Of a stretch of 64,000 nucleotides of DNA, positions 55,625-64,000 are shown piece by piece. A program made the translations under genes and the position numbers. Each line of letters begins with the position of its first letter. Position 1 is the stretch's first letter. The notes beneath the pieces were generated by a model. The model saw nothing but the letters and a program-made list of their open reading frames with translations, did not search any database and was not told where the DNA came from. Origin of the DNA: Parasponia andersonii (Eukaryota; Streptophyta; Magnoliopsida; Rosales; Cannabaceae); NCBI GenBank assembly GCA_002914805.1, contig JXTB01000078.1, positions 463,534-527,533 on the forward strand. Reading direction: 5' to 3'.

Positions 55625-58600
55625 TGGAAAACTCGAGAAAACCTTAGACTTGAAAAAAAATATATTTTAATAATTATTTATCATGATCTTTTAATATTAA
55701 TGTATTCGCTTGAAGAATGAATTTATCATGTTAATTTTCTTGTCTAAAATTTTATTATGTATATTTTATTTCTTTGATCATAGAAATTGGGTAGTTATAC
55801 ACTAACGAATTTCGTGAATATGTTGCAGTGAGATACACACAAGAAAGCCAAGTTGAACTATGTGTCTAATTGTAAGTATAAATTATTTTACAACATATAT
55901 GGCTATTGTTGTTAATATGAAATAGGCCTAGTTAATCATGTTTACTATTGAGCCCTAAATTGTTTGAGTTCAATAATCATTTATCTTGGCCTAATAGGTA
56001 ATAAGAAAGTCCAAATTTGAAATTGTTAGTATTCTTATTTGTAATTATAATTGGGTTTTAATCATTTAGCCCAATATCATTTATCTTGGCACAATAGGTA
56101 ATAAGAAAACTCAAGTTGAAGTAAATATTTCAAGCCCAAGTAATAAGNTACATTAGAAAAAACAAAAATTAGGTAAGTTATATAATAATACAATAGTTAT
56201 TTGAATAGTATATCCATTATATAGATTTTATAGATATTAAATGTAGATATGATAAGATAATACATTATTTTTTTTAAGTGGATGAAGCATAGTTTGGTTA
56301 ATAAAATTAATTTAATTGCATGATGAAAAGATAACAAATAAAAAAAAGTTAGGTAAATAGTGATTATTATTAATATTTTTTTGAATTAATTTTTAATTAT
56401 ATTTTATGTACATAATTAGCTTATAAATATGGCATTCTTTTGTAACATAATCAAGTTCCATCATTTCTTTTCCTCCACCTTTCTCTCAAAGTTTTTATTT
56501 TATCCATTGTGATTTCAAAAATTTCTTCTTAGAGTTCTTCAAGTTTCAAGGAAAAAAAAATTAATTTTTAGAACTTTTAGTCTTTCAAGATTTGTATATT
56601 TTATTGCACTTAGATTTAAATTCAATCTATGATATATATAGAGTTAAAATCCTTATTAATATCTGAAATTTTTGTAAAAAGTATTTCTATATGTGTACTT
56701 AATTTCTGAAAAGTTTCACTCTTATACCCTATTGCTATAATTTTATAAAAATCATTTAACACAAGTTAGTCGTTAGCTAAGAAAAACTGTAAAACGGATT
56801 TTATATAATTGATTCTATGATTTCAAAGGGCAAACATTTTTATTTTGGGTTGAAATTTTAACTATATGTTCATATATATTTAAGATCATTTTTGGAAGTT
56901 TTCATAATTTTTTTGATGTTTATTAAATTAATTATAATTTTTGGAATATATAATACTTCAATATTTCAAAATACTGAAATAAATTCTAAGGTATAATTAT
57001 AAGTAATTAAAGTGCTATGAAATTATCTATTTTAGAATTTTCAAATATTATACATAAATTATAAAATGTTAATGATGTGCTTTTAAAATTTTGAGTTTGT
57101 TTGATTTATAAAATACTCCCGAAAATTCAATCATTCTCGTTTAGTCGCATCTTTAACAATTTTATTACAAATTCTAAATTGGAAAAACAAATCCTGATAA
57201 ATATTGTTTATAAATTCTAAACCATAATCTTTAGATTTTGGTTTATTTCATATGGATTCATGTAAATTTTTAGAATGAATACAATTATGGACTAGAATAT
57301 AAAATTCCTTAACTACGCATTACGCACCAAAATTCTACAATTTTAATGTGAAATATTATTTTAGGATTTATGTTGTGAATGTTTTCAAATATGTAAAATT
57401 GGTTTCATATGACCAATGATAGCATATGTTGACATATAAAATGAATGTTGATGTATGAATAATAAATAAAAAAAATAAATAAGAGGCACGTAGTTGCAAC
57501 AAAGTTAAGTGTGTGGTATTTCACTGCAAGTACGAAGAATATTTTCTAAGGACTTAAGGTAAGCACAATCTTACCTACAACATAGATAGTTTTAAAAGAA
57601 TATTCTGTTTGAAATAAAAGTATTTGATATGATTAAATGTGATATTTTGCCTATGCAAGAGATGTTTGTTTGGCTTGTATATGTACCTATAAAAATATAT
57701 GCCACCTATAAAAATATGCCTCCTATGATAATAAGATGAGGTAAATTTACTTTACAATATTATTCATAACTTGATAAATATACTTCAATTTAAGGAAGTA
57801 TCAAGAATATGAAATATAAGTTTTGGTTTGATATATGATACAACCATTTATATTAAAGAAGAGAATAAATAAAAGATAAGAATATAAAGGTGTCGTACCA
57901 ACTTCCACTAGGTAAGGATTTCTAAGGGAAGATAAGACCGACCTCCACTAGGTGAAGATTCCTGAGAAAAATATGTTAAATTTATGACCGTTGGTGTTTC
58001 AGTAAGGTCGCTCCCCTGATTCCCAGTCAGTAAGTGCGTACTTCATACGTACACAAGGGCGTATAAAAAAGATAAAAGATTTTACAATAACATATGTGAT
58101 AAAAGATTACTTCATAAAATACAAGTTGAAAGATTACACAAGGATGCAAAAATTGAACTTTCATAAAATATTATCTGTATGAAATATTTTATGAGATGAA
58201 TTGTACTTACTAAATGAAAACTCACTTAGTGTATATGTCCATATTATAGGTACCAAAGGCAAGCAACTTTTGTTTTGATTGATGGATTGACTAAAATCGA
58301 GGCAGGAATGGATGCGAGACACAGACTTTGGGATACCACCACTATAAATTTCTGTAAAAGTTGTCTTCTTTTTAAACGATACAATTTACTTAAATATGTA
58401 AGATTAAGTCATATATTTCTTTAAGTTAATAACGAGATGAAATGTTTAAGTATGAAATCTAAACTTTAAGTTTAATTATGTCTCTAAAATTAAGTAATCA
58501 TTTTGCGATATACAATATAACTAATTTTATCTAAATATCCATTTATAGAATACCATATATATATATATATTATCTTGAAGTATATTTTCAGTAATTAAAG

Positions 58601-58980
58601 ATTTTTAAATAATTATATTATTTTATTATCTAATATATTGATTTAAACAAATGTAAGACTAAATGAGCTTTGTCAAAAAGACTTAAACTGTCTAAGGAGA
58701 GTTTAAGATTTAAGAGGTCCACTTGTGACCCCCCTTCTCACCTGGAAGCCCTTTTAGTTACGCATTATTTAAATCTCATAAAAAAATAATAATATTTCCT
58801 TCAATAGTTTCTATAAATTTCTTAATACGACTTTTAGAATGATTGGTTAACTATCTTAAGAGAATTATATAAATAAAAAAATTTATCATGAATTTTCATA
58901 GTCCAAGTCTGTGACTTTTAAAGGAATAAATTAAGTTAAAAGTATACGTAGATATCGGTCTTAAAAGTCGGGTTGTTACA
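55625..58980 (+). mobile_element. 3' LTR of the chromovirus (3.4 kb)
   Basis: It begins TGGAAAACTCGAG right after a purine-rich tract (agtggaga) that follows pol, and ends GTCGGGTTGTTACA at 58980. TATA-like ttataaatatgg lies near 56422. Short internal duplications occur near 55980/56085 ('aataggtaataagaaa') and 57895/57945 ('cttccactaggtaagg'-like). There is one ambiguous base, n, at 56148. Its right edge abuts the MULE transposase frame. Confidence 0.7.
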
Positions 58981-61035
58981 CATTGTCCATGGCATAAAAC
59001 TCATAGTGGCTGAAAGGTTGGACAATCAAAGTTTTCGTAACCTCAATATGGTTCTCCGATTTCTTTTCGGTCTTTTTCGCTAAAGGTTTATTGGATTCCA
59101 TTGCCAAAGTTCGCTTTTTAAAGAGCCAAGTTTGTAGTACATACCTCAAAAACTCCGCCAAAGTTGTGATTGGATACTTTCGTACATCTCTAACGTATTG
59201 TTAAAGTTCTTAGCATTATTACTTATCATGATATTGTAACGAAGGACAGAGAAGTTTGCACGACTCCATTTTTCAATGTCTATTTCTTCTAAATAATTAA
59301 CAATGGCTTGATCTTTGACCTTGATATTCTCAAAATGATGAAAAAAGTCACTCATTTTATAGGATTTTGCCACCAAGAAATATTCATTATGGCAATGATC
59401 AGTCTTAAATTTTGTTTGGATATTTATACCAATATGATGTATGCAAGCTTTGTGGAATACTTCAGGGAACACAGTTGACATTGCACTCGCAATACTTGGG
59501 TCTCGATCCAATACGAAGACCAAGTTCTCAATGTCTTTAATTACTTCCTTTAGTTTCATGATAAAATATATCTAGGAGTCATTATTCTCTGAGTCGACTG
59601 CTCTAAATGCAACAGGATATAATTGTCTGTTTGCATCTTGTGGAATAATAGCCAACATTGTCTCTCCACAATTTATTTTCAAGAAAGATCCATCCACACA
59701 TAGCATAGGACGACATACTGCTCTAAAGTCCCGAATAGATGCACCCAATGACATGAAGAAATACTTGAAACATCCTATCTCATTGGTCTATAAATGAGTT
59801 ACTGTTCTAGATTAGTCTTCTCTAACATATATAGGTAAAATGATAGCTTTTGGTATGAATCATCCACTATTCCCCTGACATACATAAGTGTTTTTTCCCT
59901 ATATCTCCATACAGTTTCATATGTCTTGTTAATCCTATAGTCTTTAGAGAAATCGTCGATTATTGATCGAGGGACATAACTAGGGTTAGTTAGATTTGTA
60001 TACTTTCTCTTAATGTAAGTCCAATAATCCATGGTGCCACTTATCTATTGTCCTTATGTCTTATTGCCAACGAACATGAGTGTTCAGGTACATATCTTCG
60101 TATCTCAAACATGTCAGACCTTTGTACCTTTCTAGTTAGCAATTGCCATGTACAATTGTCATCTACACATGTTATAAGCCAACAACCTTTGCCTAACTTT
60201 TTCACCTTGAACTCAAAATTGGACTTCATTGCATGCAAGTGTAGCTTCAGCTTCTAGTCTTCCTTATTTTTAAGTAGTTGACCGATCATGATTTTCACTG
60301 AATTAGAAGATCCAGCTGACAAATTATTAGGAGTTCTCTATGGCAACTCTCCCTCTGAAAACAAGAAAGTACTCCACTTCAATATATTATCTACTATTCT
60401 TACTCTATACACTAGACTACTTGAAGTTCCTGGTGTTGTCTCTGGAGTCTTAGGTACTTTATTTGACTCTCCTCATTCAGGTATAGTTATCTATAATCTC
60501 TTTATGTTCGTTGCAGGTTCCTTCTCGTTATTTGCTCTCCCTAAATCATTCTCATTGGTGTTTAAGTTAACATTATTACCAAAGCATTCCTTTAACTCTT
60601 CTGGACGCATGTTTTCCTTACCAAAACCCAATCATAGTAGTTGTCACTATCATCCCTTATTGATGGATATATTTCTGGAGGACACGCTACTACTGCAGGT
60701 GGAGTTAAATCTACCTCTTGCTCGTCTATTTTTTTTGCACATGTTTTAGGCACAAATGAAGCATTTTGACTACAACCCTCACTCATAGGACTCAATTTTG
60801 GCAAAATGGATACACTTAAAGGAGTACGGCGCTGAATAAAGTAAGACATCTCCTCAAGATAAAGTTCTAACTCACGATCAATAATAATCTTCGTTGGAGG
60901 AATATAGAATCCATCTCCACTACCACATTTATAAATAACTTTAAGTTCTAAATCAAAATGATTTTTATCAATTCCAATCATGTCATATAGCTTATCTACA
61001 AGGGTGTTATGCTTAAATGCATATAAGTAAAATAA
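58981..61035 (-). pseudogene. MULE (Mutator-like) transposase pseudogene, main part
   Basis: From 61035 down, an N-terminal part runs FKHNTLVDKLYDMIGID with an IPPTKIIIDRELELYLEEM stretch. The MuDR DNA-binding domain follows (FEFKVKKLGKGCWLITC, then CTWQLL and PEHSC; zinc-like Cys/His, about 60238-60041). The MULE catalytic domain comes next: a linker with YETVWRYREKTLMYV, CVDGSFLK (first Asp), an AIIPQDANRQLYPVAF region, VLDRDPSIASAM (second Asp) and a KACIHH motif. The end has FLRYVLQTWLFKKRTLAME and VQPFSHYEFY. Frameshifts and stops divide it into six pieces, and the 3' end is cut by the LTR at 58980. Confidence 0.87.
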
Positions 61036-62474
61036 CCGCAAGTGCACAGGTCGCAAATAAATAATAAAATGATAAGTAGAGTTGTCGATCCCACGAGAAA
61101 TTGGGTGCTAAATTATCGTTAATTATCGGAATTATCATAACCTAACTTTATTTAGGCAATTAAATTAAATAAGTTTATAATTTAAATAAATACAAAAATA
61201 AAATATGGAATCTCTATGCACAAATGTACTAAGAGATTGAATTCACTTAACTATCAACTGTGTCTTTTGATAACCAATTACATTCTAATCAATTATTCTT
61301 AGTTTATAAGCTAAGAACCCAAATGTATTTCTACTCCCTCTTTCGAGTACCGAGAGAAATGATTCCTAAATCTCGGTTTCAATATCTCTATTCCAAACCT
61401 AGAAATTAAGAATTCATTATGTTCAATGGCTTTTTGATCATAGCTTCAAAAGAATTATAGGTTCTTTCAAACTTTATAAAATCCTAGGTTATACTATCCT
61501 ATGATTATTCTAAAATTCTCTTTCTCAAGTACCAAATTGTAGAAACCAAATCATCCAACTAATAGCTAATTAGTTGAGAAGCATTAAGTATGGAATAATA
61601 TAAATAAATTCAAGAATAATATCAAAGAACATATTGGAAATCAAGAAAAAGAATCAAAGTTTAAGCTACATCATTCCTCAAGCATATAATAATTAGTTCA
61701 ACATATGAAAATCCAATACTAATTTCAACAAGAATTTCATATATTCAATAATCAAGCATAATACAAAATTCAAATGAAATTAGGGTGAGAAAGAGGAAGA
61801 GAAATCTCTTTTATAGAGGTAAAACTTTAAGCTTTAATCTCTTCAAGCCACTCTCTCAAGCATCTTCTCCAAGATTTTTGCTCCAAAGCTCTTCTTTCTC
61901 TAGGATTTTTGAGCTCTCAAGTATGTGTTTCCTCTCTAACTCTCCACACTTAAAATAGAGGTTTAAGGATCTATTTAAGGCCTCCAAGATGACCTAGGTC
62001 AGGTAGAATATCAACCATTCGATCAAATGGCATCAAAGGTCCAGATTGACTCTAAAAACTCGCTAAAAACGCAATTTTGAACGCTGTGTAGCACCGCGAT
62101 TCTCCCTGGCAAGTGCCGCAACACTCTAGCCTCTAGAAATCTGATTTCCATGCAACGCCGCAGTGCTACTATTATAGTATCTCAGCGTTCTCGGTTTTAG
62201 AACTCAGCACGATAGCTTTTCTTCCCAGGACCACTATTTCTTCGTTTTAACTCTATTTTGTCTAATTTTCATTGCATTACATTTGTATCGAACTCAACTT
62301 TCATCCCAAATGGTTGAAATATTCATATTTGTTACCAATATTCCTTAATTCTCATTTATTCATAAGAACTACAAAAATAAAGCAAAAACATATCAAACTA
62401 ACATAAAAGCTTGAAAACTTACAGTTATTTGAGCTGAATGATATTTGATTTGTGAGTAAATTAATCACTCATCA
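61036..62474 (-). mobile_element. Athila-like solo LTR inside the MULE transposase
   Basis: On the minus strand it begins TGATGAGTGATTAATT at 62474 and ends in the U5 string with GACCTGTGCACTTGCGG at 61036. Flanks aataa (61031-61035) and aatag (62475-62479) suggest a 5-bp target duplication with one change. U3 has GC-punctuated sequence around 62080-62200. The transposase frame is found on both sides. The apparent ATG at 61056 of the MULE piece lies within this LTR, so that start is an artefact. The exact left end is uncertain because it does not close in CA. Confidence 0.6.
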
Positions 62475-62479
62475 AATAG

Positions 62480-62660
62480 TCACAAAAGTTATACCCTTCC
62501 ATGCACCCATGGCCTTACTTTCTTTAGCAATAGAAGACCATAATATTTTCTCTGATGAAAATATCTATTCACCGTTATACAAAACTATGATGTTGAAACG
62601 TGACTCTGCAGATAAAACATAAATTAGATTCATCTAGTATACAAAATCAACTGATAAATC
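62480..62660 (-). pseudogene. MULE transposase N-terminal remnant
   Basis: Beyond the solo LTR the minus strand reads pieces such as GEWIFSSEK and MGAWKGITFVTI before the LTR junction. This resembles the extreme N-terminus of MULE transposases (a short beta-rich stretch before the EELVDKVY-type helix). The assignment is tentative because the frame changes. Confidence 0.4.
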
Positions 62661-62689
62661 ATAAAGAATAAAAGAAGAATCTATATTTT

Positions 62690-62900
62690 CCAGCCATCGA
62701 AAATTGGTTGAAATAAGCTCAAATGTAATCGAAAAAAATAAAATTGATCAAAAAATAATAATCAAAATCTTAATAAAAAATGAGTCGAAACTTGGTCGAA
62801 ATTTTAAGTTTAATCGAATTGGGGTCGAAATAGAGTCGAAAAAAATATATTAAATCTCAGACTTCATCAAAAATAGTCGAAATAGAATCAAAAATTCAAC
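62690..62900. repeat. TCGA-rich tract flanking the MULE transposase
   Basis: Eight TCGA sites, mostly GTCGAAA or ATCGAAA, in about 200 bp on the upstream side of the transposase. The density resembles the tract at 51650-52130. It may be a terminal or subterminal MULE region; no sharp inverted-repeat boundary or target duplication was found. Confidence 0.45.
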
Positions 62901-63639
62901 ACTTATCGTAACCTCGAGTTATTTTTTTCAAAATTTTGCAAATATTATCGGAAAACAATTTTTAATGTATAAACTATGCTCTTAACATATCAAAACTTAG
63001 TTAAAAACTATTTTAAACAGTACGCATAATATTTGAACACATTAATTATAAACCCATTTCATAAATTTTCTTCCTCCATCTTTCTACTTCTTCTTTTTTT
63101 TTTTTTCAATTTTTATCTTTTTCTTCTTTTCTGCTTTTAGAATTTCAGCTCCTTAGACAGTGTGATAACTTGAAGAATGAGATTAGATAAAATATTGTGA
63201 GAATATATAAAGAAAAATGAAGAGTTTCAGCTAGGATAAAACGGAGAAAATAAGACATATACATTGTAAACTAATTATTAAAGGTAAAAGTAACATTTTA
63301 AGTAGCTATATATATATTTTTCAGAATTTTATTAAAGGAAATAAAAAAACCAAAATATAGGTATAATAATGTATATTTAACCTAATTTCTTTTATGTTAC
63401 ACATGCCAAATACATTATAAAGAGTCTTTTACAATGAAAAGATCTTTCAAGCTGAATCTAAACACTAATCGAAAAGTTACAACTTTTACTTTTCTTCTTC
63501 TTCGTCAAAAAGCAGAAATAACAAGTTTATGATACCCTGTCATTTTTAATTGCGATGATTTTAGTAGCTTGGAGGGTAAAATTAAGACATTTAATAGTTT
63601 AAGGGCATAAAGAGACATTCCACGTAGTTTGGGGGCAAG
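62901..63639. other. AT-rich intergenic region
   Basis: No coding signal. Pyrimidine and AT tracts dominate. The part at 63545-63650 contains phrases like 'gtagtttgggggcaagaaatt' that are common in old plant transposon remains. Confidence 0.4.
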
Positions 63640-63835
63640 AAATTTCAATATGTTTTTCAGAAAAGAAAAGAAAAACCCTAGTAACCAGAAACCTCCGGCC
63701 CCCGCGATCTAGCAGCGGATTTCCCGTGCTCAGCCGTTTCTGCTTCTTCGCACCCTTCTCACTCTCAGCCCAGCTTTCTGTTTCTCTTCCTCTGACGGCA
63801 ATAGCTGCCTGAGCGAGTGAGCAACTTCGCTAAAG
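63640..63835 (+). promoter_or_regulatory. Promoter end and 5' UTR exon of a host gene, with telo-box
   Basis: Composition changes sharply to GC/CT-rich. A telo-box AAACCCTA lies at 63673-63680, an element often found near the start of plant genes for ribosomal proteins and other translation components. A pyrimidine-rich leader follows without ATG, and a donor AAAG/GTAAAA at 63835-63836 starts an intron with the T-rich sequence typical of plant introns. The coding part would lie beyond the window, so the gene is not identified; a ribosomal-protein-type gene is a guess. Confidence 0.5.
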
Positions 63836-64000
63836 GTAAAACCTTGTCTTATTTTTTTTGCCTCTTATTATACTTTCTTCTAACTTCATATACATATGTA
63901 TCTATATATACATATAACGTGGTAAGTTGTGTTCATGGTTGCTTTGACGGCTTACATTATTTTATTTTATTTTATCTTTTTTTTCCTTGTGAATTTTTTT
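63836..64000 (+). other. First intron of the 3' terminal host gene (partial)
   Basis: T-rich sequence following the GTAAAA donor, with no acceptor and exon before the window ends. Confidence 0.4.

Overview
This window is nuclear DNA of a plant, most likely a eudicot. It is AT-rich, genes carry long AT-rich introns, and most of the length is layered Ty3/gypsy and Mutator-type transposon debris around one intact host gene. There are no bacterial-style operons, CRISPR arrays, rRNA genes or convincing tRNA genes. The species cannot be fixed from the sequence alone.

Layout. 1-198 is the 3' end of an Athila-like LTR. 199-6998 is a minus-strand chromovirus-type gypsy element (LTR, PBS, gag, protease, RT, part of RNase H); a 1.63-kb solo LTR sits in its protease/RT junction at 1508-3139. 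8163-16155 is the one complete host gene: nine exons join into an open 862-codon frame for a U2AF35-related CCCH zinc-finger splicing factor (ZRSR2/Urp type, Arabidopsis C3H5-like). About 17490-18520 is a degenerate tandem repeat. 19272-32370 is a full-length 13.1-kb Tat-lineage gypsy element with 5-bp target duplications (GAAAT), two RNase H domains, a 10 x 111-bp tandem array, three related hairpins and an antisense ORF. 32907-36760 is a third chromovirus-like LTR plus gag remnant.

37325-50575 is a patchwork of LTRs and broken gag genes from at least three Athila-like families, including one LTR pair in inverted orientation. It also holds a 236-bp MITE with perfect 9-bp target duplications and one exon of a Myb/SANT-like (PIF/Harbinger-associated) protein. 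51090-52130 holds a Ulp1-type (C48) peptidase pseudogene followed by a TCGA-rich tract that resembles a MULE end. 52423-58980 is the 3' half of another chromovirus (integrase, chromodomain, 3.4-kb LTR), split by a second copy of the same solo LTR family seen at 1508-3139. 58981-62650 is a minus-strand MULE transposase pseudogene, itself split by an Athila-like solo LTR, with a TCGA-rich tract beyond it. The window ends in what looks like the 5' UTR and first intron of another host gene (telo-box promoter, 63673-63835).

How the parts relate. Only the C3H5-like gene and the 3' terminal gene start look functional. All transposon coding regions carry stops or frameshifts, many of them at codons one transition from Trp, Gln or Arg, which fits decay of methylated DNA. 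The most notable structures are the hairpin trio and AATAAA-dense tandem array in the Tat element, the twin solo-LTR insertions, the 9-bp-TSD MITE, and the TCGA-rich tracts shared by the Ulp1 and MULE fragments. I found no wholly new system.
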